Shown here piece by piece: positions 34,201-45,079 of a stretch of 45,079 bases of DNA. The stretch is from Lenisia limosa (lineage: Eukaryota; Breviatea). The position numbers and the translations under genes were made by a program. A model generated the notes under the pieces. It searched no databases. It was not told the origin of the DNA and saw only the letters and a list, made by a program, of their open reading frames with translations. Numbering within the stretch: the first letter of the stretch is position 1; each line of letters begins with the position of its first letter. The DNA lies in NCBI GenBank assembly GCA_001655205.1, contig LPNZ01008746.1, positions 1 to 45,079 on the forward strand, written 5' to 3'.

Positions 34201-36372
34201 ACCCAATCTAACTATTCAGTATGTCNNNNNNNNNNNNNNNNNNNNNNNNNNNNNNNNNNNNNNNNNNNNNNNNNNNNNNNNNNNNNNNNNNNNNNNNNNN
34301 NNNNNNNNNNNNNNNNNNNNNNNNNNNNNNNNNNNNNNNACCCCATCTCTTCAGAGCATCTCCTTCGGAAGGTTACAATGGTACCAATCATTCAAATAAA
34401 GTTTGATCCATAGAGAGACTGAGCTAAGTTGTGATCGATATGAATCAATAAAATTTGATTTGCCGTGTCCATTATAAGAAAGTAAGCCTACCCTCATGGC
34501 CAGGTTCAAGCCCTGCACACATCGTGGTGATAGAATGAACCTTTTGAGGTTAGAAGGAAAAGTTTTCAACAGCTATTATTTTGAATAGGCTCGAAATCTC
34601 GCAATTTAGTACAATGAAGAAAAAAAAGCGTCCCCTTAACCTTGTAATACGCAGTGTATTCATAGCCTCGTTCAGTGTTACCAAATACAAGGCGACTGTC
34701 CCCCTACACCTTGAGCAAATTGACCAACTTTCAGTAAAAAGAAATATGATAATTACAAAACACTGTATAGAGAAGCAAATGGGCAAAATAGTTTTTACCG
34801 TTATGTTTATAGGGCTACATATCCGGATCAGGATCCGGGTACCCGTAAATATAGCCATAGTTACGTTGAAAAGGAGACAGCAAGATAAATACAACAAAAG
34901 TATCATGTACCATCTGATACAAAAGATTCACTGTATCCGACCGACACTATCGTTTAATTTTAGCGGAACCAGAACACCCACCCCACCCACCAAGGAAAAG
35001 TCAGTGATTCTGTCGTCAATTACGGAGCCGACATTGAGAACAGCGCCAGACATGTCAAGTTGAACGAACTCCAGAGTGTCGCATGATGGGCACGGCCCGG
35101 GTGGCCCGCATGACTTAACAGGTCAGGGCTGTTCGCCTTTCAAGTTGAACTATACAAGACTGCTAAGATACCCAAAATCCAAGAGAGGCAATGATACAAT
35201 ATTGCACAATTTTGGGACAAAAGATAAAGCATGGAAACTGGTCTCGTTGATGAATATAGAGGGAAATAAAAAGCTGTAAATATTGTCCGATATAAGCAAT
35301 CGTTATTCTTAAACTATAAACTGGTTCAGGTGCTTGATCTGACTTTAAACGGGCATATCTCAAGTCCTATGAATGAAGAGTGTATGTTTTAGCATTGTGA
35401 AAGAAAACACCCCTCTCACAGCACAACCTTCGCCTCTGCGAACTAAAAGCGAAATCTAAACATAAATGAGACTATTTATAAAATGTTGATCCATATCATA
35501 GTGATGTGGTATATGACCGCCTTTCAAGTCGAAATGATAAATGCAGATAACAAGACAGTTCCTCTTAAGTGTATCAGAGTATCATTGAGACTTGTCGGTC
35601 AAATATCATAAGAGAGGACATAAGGGACATATGAGTGGAAAATGATAGTCAACATGTGTACCAAAAAGTGAGATGAGAAGATATTAAGGCAGCAAAAGCA
35701 CATAAAAGTGTAAACAATGTTGGTTGTCAGGAATTAGAACTATAATAACGCGTTGATAAATAGTGGAAACAAAATATGTTCCCATCCGCCTTGCGAGAAC
35801 AGTACCCACTTACCTTTGGTTCCAAGATCGTTTCTCCGTCTTCAGGTTCAGGTACATCTTCCTCAATTACTAATCCACGGAGCTGGGTTGTCAAAGAAGA
35901 GGTAGTTTACACAGCCGCACATCTCATAAACTCAGATAAACTCAGGGGATATCGATATTATACTAAACTAATAATCTTGATGGTCTGAATAGATTGGGAT
36001 ACTACTTAGATTTATAACTGAATATGAAGTCATTATTTTAACAGCTGACAGAAAACACCGGCTCACCTCAACACACTCCACGCGGAAGTGATCCTTGACT
36101 GCAGCTGTGTGTGGGTTGACGCGAAGAATATGACAGCGTCTCTCTAGTGATGTATAGCCAACCCAGAGGAATCCTGATACTGACAAATGTGTATATATGG
36201 GAAGCGGGGGCGTGTTAGAACCGTGGTATTGTTCATTGTATCGGAAGACGTGTTCAGAGTATCGAGCCACTCCGCCGTCATCTTCAACTGTGATATTCAG
36301 GCGCCTAAGCCCTTCAATTTCCGCGTGACATGCTGCAAGAAGGCAGAGAAGGAGAAGCGTCCACGTATCCAT
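31244..36372 (-). CDS. Type I surface membrane protein with collagen-like Gly-Pro-Pro C-terminal tail
   Basis: Exon 1 (36372-36067) starts MDTWTLLLLCLLAACHAEIE, a signal peptide. Further phased exons: 35882-35814, 35113-34991, 33832-33741, 33481-33341, 33116-33063, 32694-32543, 32487-32360, 32217-32142, 32100-31863, 31684-31665, 31554-31444, 31292-31244 (TAA). The ectodomain is beta-rich (FLWVGYTSLERRCHILRVNP; LEFVQLDMSGAVLNVGSVID; VLDSDGNAAGATNGGLGDMV; VAIVDINQ), resembling a propeller or repeat sheet, but no family is assigned. An acidic stretch (MGEDPEMKDECALDGEE) precedes one transmembrane helix, STGAYLAVFAGVAFLGVCAG, then a Lys/Pro-rich juxtamembrane segment (TVQPKPVKTVKASKPSKAPK) and the repeat GPPGRAPPGPPGRAPPG. 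Phase breaks show that exons are missing near the gaps 34226-34339 and 32754-32965. Function unknown; a surface protein whose Pro-rich tail could bind SH3- or WW-type domains is inference. Confidence 0.78.
33953..34060. repeat. Hairpin element, copy 3 (complete, different arm sequence)
   Basis: The left arm GGGTTTCACTCCAATCCA (33953-33970) pairs with TGGACTGGAGTGAAGCCC (34043-34060), with two wobble-type mismatches. The loop contains GACTGAATTTTTC and TTTCGATATTTTACC, as in copy 1. It lies in an intron of the type I membrane protein gene. Confidence 0.75.
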
Positions 36373-37564
36373 CTTAATACAAAACTCTCTTGATTTTTCA
36401 CCGTATCAATATATATATATATCTATATATCATAATAAATTATTTGATTATTTGTGTTTGATTTTTTCACCACAGGTTTTATACAAATGAAGACGCAACT
36501 GCATCCCCAGGTCTTAATTGAATCTGTCTCGCCGGCGGAGATTTCACTTTTTATATATCTTGAACCAGAGAGGAGGACCCGGCGGCGGATAGGGAAAGAT
36601 TCCTCCAGCCCGCCCTGCGCCCTCCAACCAGTATGATAAATGGAAGGGAATACGGATGGGAGATGATGAAGAGGAGAAGTAAGGCAGAAAAGGAGAAGAG
36701 TTTTGAGATGAGGAATAAGTACACCGAAGCGATAAGGATGGCAGTAATAATGATCACAAAACATGCCTTAAGTTGGTTAAAAGGTTAGAAGATGGCAGTA
36801 TTAAGAAAATATCTCCTTCCTCGAGTCGATTGAGTCGATCAAACTGCCCTTCCTCAAAAGGGAACTGGTTGAATTCTAGTTACAATAACCAAATTGGGTA
36901 GTTGCCTCTGTGTGGTCTATACCCCGGGTACCTTTTATTTACTGAGTTCTTGAGGAAGGTGACAGCAAAGAGCCGGAAAAAATATATCCTGGGGAGTAGA
37001 GGGAATTATGGAGGTGTTGAATCGATCTGTTGACGGACTGGGGGAGAGGGACTTATGAATCAAGGTAATAAAAAAAAAACACAGTAATTATAACACAAAA
37101 AGAACGATTAGCACAAGTTTAACTTTAACACAATATAAAACTGTTGAAAACGTGATAGGAGTAGAAAAAATGGAATTAGTACAGAAGATTTACCCAGTCT
37201 TTTTCCTTATAAGGAAACTGCATCCTTTTTCTTTCATCCGTGTCCCTTAGTGGCCTACACCATATGGTTTAATTGACCTAAGTAATATTGTTGCTAAAAA
37301 ACAGAGATTCAGTAAAATAACGGCTCCATATCGAGTTTTATTGTCATACAGATGAACCAGCTCTGCTCTGTCTCGCTTGAGGTCGAGGTATGAGTTTATT
37401 GCTGAGATATTAGGCAATATTATACTTCTTTCAGCTGATTCTTAAGATGATATCGATTCTAAATTAATAATATAATCCGAGTGTGTGTGTAGTTGTGTTT
37501 TACAATGAATATCTACTGATAAAGGTCTCTTTTCTGACGTTTCAGACCAATCTTCTCCTGCATC
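36373..37564. other. Intergenic region between divergent surface-protein genes
   Basis: Starts facing away at 36372 and 37565. A run of TATATATATATATC lies 28-50 bp upstream of the minus-strand start. The segment 36487-36640 is unusually GC-rich and open on both strands: plus 36487-36636 reads MKTQLHPQVLIESVSPAEIS and onward to TGA; minus 36757-36551 gives a hydrophobic ORF starting MIIITAILIASVYLFLISKL. Neither could be phased to another exon. Either may be a small gene or a 5' exon; I cannot tell which. Confidence 0.4.
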
Positions 37565-40500
37565 ATGAATGAAGGTGGTGTGGTATTTCGCCGAATTCAT
37601 TCTTTTTTATTTGTCTTCATCATATTTTTGGTAACTGATATACTATTTACGCTGCAACAACAGTACATTCTAACAATATAATGGACTTGAACTTTGATAC
37701 ATTTATGTGTGTGCCTTGGCAAATATAAAGATGAATAATAGCACCTTTGCAGCCCTTACTGACTCTGAGTATGCGGTATGCGAGAGGCTAATTCATGAAA
37801 CGGAGCGAAATAGCACCAAAACTATCAAAGAGTTTAGGTAGGAATTAACGGCCTCAATAGAAGGTATGATCATTTTAGCCATACATATAGTACATAACAT
37901 ATAGTATCAGTCCCTAAATAAATGTCACTCGTACGCTAGTATAAACTCATACTGCTCCTTGAATATTTTCTGTGCAACTTCTAAAAATTTAGAATCGCCG
38001 TGGTCACTGCCAAAGTTTGATGGGTGAATAACGTTTGGTATATTGTGCGCTGCAATTTCAATACCTAATAATTGCAATTATAATAATATACTATAATGTC
38101 AATTTATTGTAATTGATGTTCTAGCATCTCCAAGCGACGTAAGAACTACAAATCAACAATTTAATAACATTTTATATATCACAATATATTATTACTATAT
38201 ATCATATGTGTGTATACAATATCCATAATATATACATAATAATATATACATACTATATAGTACAGTATATATTGGACATTACCCTCAGATGTATTAAGCA
38301 AGAGCCAGTTAAACTCATTGTTTAGTCTGTTATCAAAGCGCCAGAAGGATTTCTGGTAGGGTGAGTAATCAAAATGACATTCGAATTGGAAAATTTTGAT
38401 ATCACACCTACGCATCATATTGTTGTAGTTTTGTCAACACTTTAGATTTCTTTGTTTGACACGCTAAACGAACTCTTTGATGAAAGAGTAATCCAAGTAT
38501 GGGAATAGGCGTTACAGGTCTAACAGGAATATCTCAGGAATAATGATAATAGATAACTGTTAATATGGTGAGTATTCACTTTGTCTTAATTTAATAAATG
38601 ATAATTTGCTCGTGATATCAATGAAAGCTTCTTAGACAAATGTAATCATTATTTTAAGTCTTGCTTGAAACAGGAAGTCAAAATTAATGCCATGCCAAAT
38701 ATTGCGCCCGTATCAGTATTTTTTGATTGATTAGGGGAACAGTGTTGTGACTCAAATTGAGAAGCATGAAGAATTGTTAAATGTACGTGTTGGGTTGTGA
38801 AGTGAAGTAATGCTACTTAGCTGTAAATTACCCTTCCTTCTTATATTGACAATTTTGCGAAACTGTTGCCGTGTCAACTGAAAAACTTATGACTGTTCAG
38901 CTTCTTAAAACTACACAGCACTACTACAGCTTCTACTATATCCTTATAGATGTTCAAGTCACACCTGGTTTGATTCTATCAATGCCTGAAAGAGATGGGA
39001 CATTACATTATATAATAGAGAGAATCGTCAATTGCTCTCATACTGCAGACATGATTAACCGACTTGCTTGCCAATATCCAGAAAAGAGATTTATGGCAGT
39101 GTAAGCTTACAACAAATGATTAAGCTGTTATCCTCATTTTATGTTTGTGGTAAGGAAAAACTTATAGCACCATTACATTGTCATTAATGTATTATTTGAG
39201 TATTATTATTGAATCATTTCCTTTTCATCCTCTGAAACTACAGAAAGCCAATACAGAAGCCCTTACCCAATATTGTCCTTCATCCTGGATTCTCGTAAGA
39301 TGGTTTTGGCAAAATTGAAATCCCAGAAACGGTTTTTATAGTTTTTATTAGCACATTACTGTTGCCAACTGCACTTATTTGTATAGTGTTATATCACATC
39401 TTTGTTGATCTGCTATGAATACCTTTATAAATCTACAGAAACTCCCAACACTTCAAGAAGGGAGTGATTGCCGGCATGGCCTCAAAGAACAAAAGAGTAC
39501 GCAATAAAATTTGTAATGGGTTCTTAGTCAATCTATGGGACAGTCGTATAACAAATAATGAATGAGTTGGTGGTTATGACCAAAGGGACATCATCTCAAA
39601 TATTGTATTCGTATCGGTGGCTGTAAAAAAACCGTGTATGTCAAGACAGTCTAATAAAACATTTCAAGTTGAGTTTAACACTTGTCAATTATATTTACAG
39701 ATTGGCATCGTGATGGGTTCAAGAAGGACACATTTGCTTGCTTCAGCCACAAGAATCGGTCAGTCCATGTTCGATTTGAAGAAACTTTTGGTACATCTCC
39801 AATCCATATTTAGGAATCAAGGTGGTGTGCCCCGAATGTGACATCTTCGTTGCAGATACGGGCTTTTACGACTCCAGTTATACACCAATTGCCGCAGCTA
39901 GGGTTATCTTTGGATCTGTAGGGTGAGAGTATGAAGTGATACAGTTTACGTAAAAATGAATGCAGTAATCAATTGCATTTGAAGGGGAAATATATTACTG
40001 AGGAAAGAAAGTTTATGTAGCATACCAATATGGTTTTGTTTCATATCAGTAATGAAATTCTCATTGTTTTAGAGAGTAGATTTTGTTGTTTCAATCACAG
40101 GTTCTACTTCAGCATGTTCACGTATTGGGGGCTGAGAATGTTGTCAAAAAAAATTTAGTGTTGACCTAGGACTTGGTAAATTAATTAGACAATATGACAT
40201 TCTTCATTTTTTTGATATTGTAGTTGCTGTTCAGTATAGAGTGCCCTGTATCTCTTTCAATGGTCCACATAGGCAGCTTCTTGGAGAGTATTTGGTAACC
40301 TCTGATGTAAGCAGCTAAGCTTTTAAACTCCTTTTTCACCTTTAAAGCGGGGGTCCAATTATATTGCGACAACAATGTTTTTTGGAATTTCGCCCGCTTT
40401 TCCGTGGAATATTGTAAAAAATGCACGTTTAAGTCAACTCCAAGAGTATTGGATAACAATATTGTGTCGCTTTCTTGGTATAAACTTTTCCTAAAATATT

Positions 40501-43500
40501 GGTCAAATCGTATAGTTTTCTAGTCAAAAATCATCCATAGAAAGTGCTAAATTCCATTAATTTAGATGGTGATTTCACAAGGTGGTGTAAAACAGACATT
40601 ANNNNNNNNNNNNNNNNNNNNNNNNNNNNNNNNNNNNNNNNNNNNNNNNNNNNNNNNNNNNNNNNNNNNNNNNNNNNNNNNNNNNNNNNNNNNNNNNNNN
40701 NNNNNNNNNNTCGTATAACCTAGGTTACAAAAATTTATTGGACTACAACTTTAACCTTAATTGACATTATATATTCTAACAATTACAGATTTATCATCCT
40801 TATGACCTCTTCAAAAGCATGGTTGGTCTTATGAACTATCAAATTGAATATATACTAATATTTCATCAATTTTCCAGGTGGAACATATTCGGAACAATAC
40901 CTTCACCATAAGCGATCACACTGCAAAGGAGCCGCTGTATCATCTCGAACCAATATCCCCAATTATTGGATTGAATGTATGGTGGATATCTACACTTTCC
41001 CATATGTGCGATATGCTTGTAAACAGTTTTCATAAATAAATCCAGTGATATTTCATGTCACTGACTAAAAAATATTCAGAAGGAATAAACTATCTTCAGA
41101 ATTATTGTTTCAGAATACACTGTTGGCAACTTTTTTTGCCAAAAATTCAACCGAACCTTTTTGCTATCCCTACACCCCACTTGCTGCACCTGGTGAATGT
41201 CTCAGCAACAAACAACTCAATTATTACCGTAGATTGTTAGTAGGATGGTAGTATGAAAAAGATACAAAAGTGGTTTTCAATTAAAAATGATACATTTGTC
41301 AAAGAATTCTCAAGATGACAACTTTAATACATAAATGAAAATGCATTTGTTCTAACCATTTAACAGGAATATTCCTGAACTGTCAACTTTGGCTCCGATT
41401 GATCACGACTACTCCAAATACGTCAACGGTTAGCTGCTGTGAGCAGTTCAATTACGTTATAGTGAGAGTTTCCGAGGAAATTTCAAACGGCAAGAGGTTG
41501 GTAATTCTAGTTTGCAGAAGAGCGCGTTATTGATCTACAGTGAAAGAATAAGTCCTAAATAACACAAGTTAAATAATATAGAAGTCTATTTGTTACTGGC
41601 TAATTCGTTTTAACTCTTTATCATTCTATTTGACGCTGTATTTTAATTATTGAAATTATACCCCCCTTATCCATCTTGTTATGTTTCGTCTTGTTATGTT
41701 TCGTCTTGTTATGTTTCGTCTTGTTATGTTTCGTCTTGTTATGTTTCGTCTTGTTATGTTTCATCTTGTTATGTTTCATCTTGTTATGTTTCATTTTGTT
41801 ATGTTTCATCTTGTTATGTTTCATCTTGTTATGTTTCGTCTTGTTATGTTTCATCTTGTTATGTTTCGNNNNNNNNNNNNNNNNNNNNNNNNNNNNNNNN
41901 NNNNNNNNNNNNNNNNNNNNNNNNNNNNNNNNNNNNNNNNNNNNNNNNNNNNNNNNNNNNNNNNNNNNNNNNNNNNNNNNNNNNNNNCTGTTTCATCTTG
42001 TTATGTTTCATCTTGTTATGTTTGCATTAATCACATCTAAATAACATAAAACCATTCATTAAAAATCACAAACTTCTTCAAGATGTAGGTTGTTGCATGT
42101 TGCAGCAGATTTTGACAGGCATGATAATCCTTTTGAACTTAATAAGTTCTTTCTACGCTATGATGTTTGTGACAAAGTCCGTTTTATTGATCAATCGTAC
42201 CTAACGTAAGAAACGGAATGTTTTGTGTCTTACAGATGATACAGGGGTAACTTCAGACAAACCGAAGATCAGCATTTTGAAATCATCTCAAACCAAACTG
42301 GGGTACTCTATCTTGACGAAATAAAAGAGTCTGATATTGTCACAACATTGTCTTTGGAACTAACCACAGATATTTATGGTGAGTGATCGTTGGTTCATTA
42401 CTAAATATATTTCATATCATTACATACTATATCGAAATAAGATGGAGTAATACCTGCATAGTTAGTATTATATGCTTCTGATATCATCATGCTGGTAAAA
42501 ACTATATCATATTCAATTTACCTTTCTAAATTACAACGAAGAATATTGAAGCTTAAAATATTATTCTCTAAATATTTCTCATTTAGAGGTATTTGACCTG
42601 TAGGTATACATTAAAACTTGTCAAAATTATAAACCAATTCAGATGTACTTGTATTAGAGCCAGGTCAGTGTGAGATGTTTATCAGAGTTTTCAATGTTGA
42701 CCTTGTCATTGCCCACGCATATGTGACCTTTGAGATTCTTCCACTATACGTTGATAAAGTTAGTAATGGTATTGTATTCTGAAAGTTGGTAGTACTTGAA
42801 GAAATAAGTTGTGTGTTTACAGTCACTGTTATTAACTAATCGCTCCTTTTGTTATGATTATCTTCCTTTTAGGGTGAAAACTATTTCAGAGAAATTGCTC
42901 TTGGTACTCTGTGTCTTGTAATTTTTATTGGTATGCTTGAAGTGAAGCTGGGCAATAAAGAAATACCAATTTCTCTAGTATGTTTTCAGCCCAACTTGCC
43001 ATATGCTGTGAAACTCATCCCCTTGAATTTTAACAACAACGCACAGAAAATATGAATTACGCTGAACAATAGTTGTACTATCATACTTTATATGAAAAGG
43101 TTTTGCACTAATTGTCGCAGGTGTGGTGACTTATCAACTGTTTTTGAGTTATAAACAAACCAAGAAAATACACACCACCCAGGTTTGTAACTGTATTCTG
43201 TACCTTCCATTCAAACAATATTATATGATATGCCCGCGGTCCAAAATTAGGTCATTAATTGTTATTGTGAGTTTTAAAGCTGCAGAAACCAAATTTTAGC
43301 TCATTTTTCATACCACCTTCAATTCTGCGTTGTTTTGAGTTTTCAAAGATTTATTTTTTTTCAAGCACAACATTTAGGATGAATTACATGCCTTTTATTT
43401 CGACTAAAAAAGTTTATAAATGACTCAAGTTAATTTTGTGGAATCCAAGGCTAAATAAGCAAGTTGCAGATAAAAATCAAGACTTTCTTGTTAAATTTTT

Positions 43501-45038
43501 ATCACTACCGAAAGGACTTGCCTTCTATGAAAAAACAACGTAAAATTCAAAAAAATCAGTATATTATTAACATCTTTGATAGGTTTCAACTTTTGGGAGT
43601 TTACATAGCGGAAACAATTTTCTATAACTTGTAGCTATCGTTTGGTATATACTTTTCAAGCGAAATGGTCAAGATAAGCTCGAGAAAGTAATTGCCTTGG
43701 TTCCACGAAATTTTCTTGTGTGGTTTATAATATCCCCTAACTTTTTTTAGTTGGAAAATGCATGTAATTTATCTGAAACGTTGTGCGTGAAATTTTTTTT
43801 TTGAAAAACTCAAAACAACGCAGAAATTGAATGTGGTATGAAAACTGGGCTAAACATTGGTTTCTGCAGCTTTAAAACTCAAAATAACAATTAATAACCT
43901 AATTTAGGACCGCGAGCACATATTACTACTGTATGATACAAAGAATTTAGTATACATGTGTTTACCAATCAGAGGCAACTGTCAGCTCCAGTTGAGGAGG
44001 GGTTTACTAATCTTCAAAAAGCTCAAATAGACCTACGTAACCTTGTCAAGGTGAGTAAAAATGCTTTGCTATTACATTCTGTTTTCATTGTGTTTATCAG
44101 TTGATAATTCGGATGTTTTTAGTCCTATCATATGCATTCATTATAGTATTATTACCCTTATTGGCCGAAATGACTGAACACTACAGTACCTCTCAGTATC
44201 AAAGCCAGGTTCGTCCGTCAACCACTCGACGCTAGACACTTTGTACACTAGCCTCCATCGTAGGAAATCGTATTATGAATGGAGCAATCAATTTAGAGTG
44301 TCAGTGTCAGTCAGCATTTATATTTTCTAAACTAATAACACATTTTATGGAGACCAAAGCTTGTAATGCGCTGATATGAAATAAGCGCAGTTGAATAGAA
44401 ATTTCATTTCACCCTATGTATTAATGCTATTACCGTTACAGGGCTATCTAGAGTGGACTCCTTATCAAGAACAGATACAACTGATCTTCTTGGTAGGAAA
44501 CATTGTAAGTTGATTAAAATACTGTATTGTTGGTGGCTCATAGAAACAATTTGAAAACATTTCTCGTTTTGTGATACTTCTAGAATCAAACAAAGAAGCC
44601 CTTTTGTTTCTGGCAGCAGATGACCTCAACTCAAAAGTAGTGGATGTGAAAGTAAGCACTCAATTTGTCCAAAGTTCCTATTTTGATTTTCTCGATTTGT
44701 AGATGATTGTAAGTTGATTAAAATACTGTATTGTTGGTGGCTTATCATTCCATATGACAATATGATATTCCCTACATGATTTTAATTATCTCTTAGTAAA
44801 ATCTCTTTGATGTGCAATAGGAATCTCATCAGGACTACATGACATTTTAATATGTTGTTTAATAGACATCCCAAGTCATAGGCAAATTACAGTTGAACAC
44901 AGTCTCATTTTAATATTTCAGACAGATGACAAGCTATTAGACTCAGAGACCATTGATTATCCTCTTTGGTGGATGCCTTTCTCACCTCATGCTCCTGGGA
45001 ACAGTTTTGAACAGAAAAAAATTAGCATTATCCCGTAA
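37565..45038 (+). CDS. Receptor-like membrane protein with BMP/PnrA-type ligand-binding ectodomain and cadherin-like segment
   Basis: Exons: 37565-37630, 37731-37837, 37993-38014, 38125-38138, 38299-38355, 38446-38496, 38674-38709, 38735-38782, 38901-39100, 39244-39294, 39439-39496, 39701-39790, 39822-39922, 40235-40294, 40878-40976, 41114-41235, 41367-41428, 42106-42196, 42245-42378, 42643-42758, 42873-42930, 43121-43182, 43973-44036, 44442-44492, 44584-44651, 44922-45038 (TAA); about 670 residues plus what the gap 40602-40710 hides. A signal peptide (FLFVFIIFL) leads into FRIAVVTAK, then MINRLACQYPEKRFMAV, PNIVLHPGFSNSQHFKKGVI, AGMASKNKRIGIVMG and CDIFVADTGFYDSSYTPIAA. This order matches BMP lipoproteins (YPDxxFaxxD ... 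NV...FxxxEgxFLAGxxA ... kIGFvGG). After it come the cadherin-like ADFDRHDNPFELNKFFLRYD and FEIISNQTGVLYLDEI, one helix (LGTLCLVIFIGVVTYQLFL) and a tail of about 100 residues (SRVDSLSRTDTTDLLE). BMP proteins bind nucleosides in bacteria; here a sensor role is inference. The 38355/38446 join breaks phase. Confidence 0.72.
41673..42023. repeat. 15-bp minisatellite (TTATGTTTCRTCTTG)n
   Basis: At least 14 visible units run from 41673 to 41868, continue into the N gap 41869-41987 and resume to 42023. Units differ mainly at one R position (G or A). The 15-bp period keeps all three plus frames and one minus frame open, giving artefactual ORFs (CYVSS, LLCF and KHNKM repeats). It lies in the intron between exons ending 41428 and starting 42106 of the receptor-like gene. 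Confidence 0.92.
43232..43917. mobile_element. 686-bp foldback (long inverted-repeat) element in an intron
   Basis: GCCCGCGGTCC at the left end and GGACCGCGAGC at the right end are imperfect terminal inverted repeats, and complementarity continues inward for about 300 bp: AGTTTTAAAGCTGCAGAAAC against GTTTCTGCAGCTTTAAAACT, and TTGTTTTGAGTTTTC against GAAAACTCAAAACAA with small offsets. Arms differ by perhaps 15-20 percent. There is no ORF and no clear target-site duplication. It fits a non-autonomous foldback or MITE-like DNA element inserted in the intron between 43182 and 43973 of the receptor-like gene. Confidence 0.75.
44502..44742 (+). repeat. 37-bp direct repeat pair in neighbouring introns
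   Basis: ATTGTAAGTTGATTAAAATA followed by CTGTATTGTTGGTGGCT occurs identically at 44502-44538 and 44706-44742. Both copies lie in introns flanking the exon 44584-44651 of the receptor-like gene and both contain the donor-like GTAAGT. They are evidence of a recent short segmental copy. Confidence 0.9.
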
Positions 45039-45079
45039 TTGGGTAGACTCAGAAGTCCTTATATAGGTGACCATACATA

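Noticed and set aside
41621-42044. Four long ORFs (LLCF, CYVSS, FRLVM and KHNKM repeats)
   Set aside because: They are translations of a 15-bp minisatellite in an intron. Its period, divisible by three, keeps frames open; no start context or splice joins support them.
42934-42999. Possible further hairpin-family copy (GAAGTGAAGCTGGGC and GCCCAACTTGC)
   Set aside because: The arms pair poorly and the loop lacks the ATCGATATTTT signature.

Overview
The window reads as intron-dense protist nuclear DNA. Genes are built of short, relatively GC-rich exons (mostly 20-220 nt) separated by AT-rich spliceosomal introns, and the assembly has 11 runs of N. TAA, TAG and TGA all occur as terminal stops, so the standard code is likely. 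No rRNA, tRNA, CRISPR or bacterial operon is visible. The gene content (secreted and polytopic protist surface proteins, a bacterial-type PepD split by about 18 introns) and the draft assembly would fit a free-living excavate or metamonad, for example a Kipferlia-like fornicate. That assignment is inference; nothing here fixes the taxon.

I rebuilt genes by hand by chaining open segments bounded by GT donors and AG acceptors and requiring the codon phase to carry across each join. Eight protein genes result, and they alternate strand without exception. (1) PNKP-like DNA 3'-phosphatase/5'-kinase, minus, 1605 to the left edge, cut by the window. (2) PTAR1-like prenyltransferase-alpha repeat protein, plus, 2174-5029. 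(3) Secreted fibrinogen-like domain protein, minus, 8539-6055. (4) PepD-type aminoacyl-histidine dipeptidase, plus, 8650-12380, 19 exons. (5) A very large membrane protein of about 1,500 residues and more than 50 exons, minus, 25260-12652: signal peptide, RCC1-like repeats, IPT/TIG-like domains, GCC2/GCC3 cysteine-rich repeats, then a multi-pass C-terminal region. (6) IQ-motif repeat protein, plus, about 25670-31028. (7) Single-pass surface protein with a beta-rich ectodomain and a collagen-like Gly-Pro-Pro tail, minus, 36372-31244. (8) A receptor-like single-pass protein with a BMP/PnrA-type (bacterial periplasmic-binding) ectodomain and a cadherin-like segment, plus, 37565-45038.

The alternation makes four head-to-head pairs with shared upstream regions (1606-2173, 8540-8649, 25261-25669, 36373-37564) and three tail-to-tail junctions (5030-6054, 12381-12651, 31029-31243). 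Noncoding DNA carries a family of short hairpin elements with covarying arms, a 686-bp foldback element, a 15-bp minisatellite, AT-rich palindromic blocks and a perfect 19-bp-arm palindrome at one convergent junction.

The most unusual items are the two membrane proteins (genes 5 and 8), the hairpin family, and the 5' splice sites, where GTTGG-type donors are frequent. No functional linkage between neighbouring genes is evident. Four of the eight products carry predicted secretion signals and three of those are membrane proteins.
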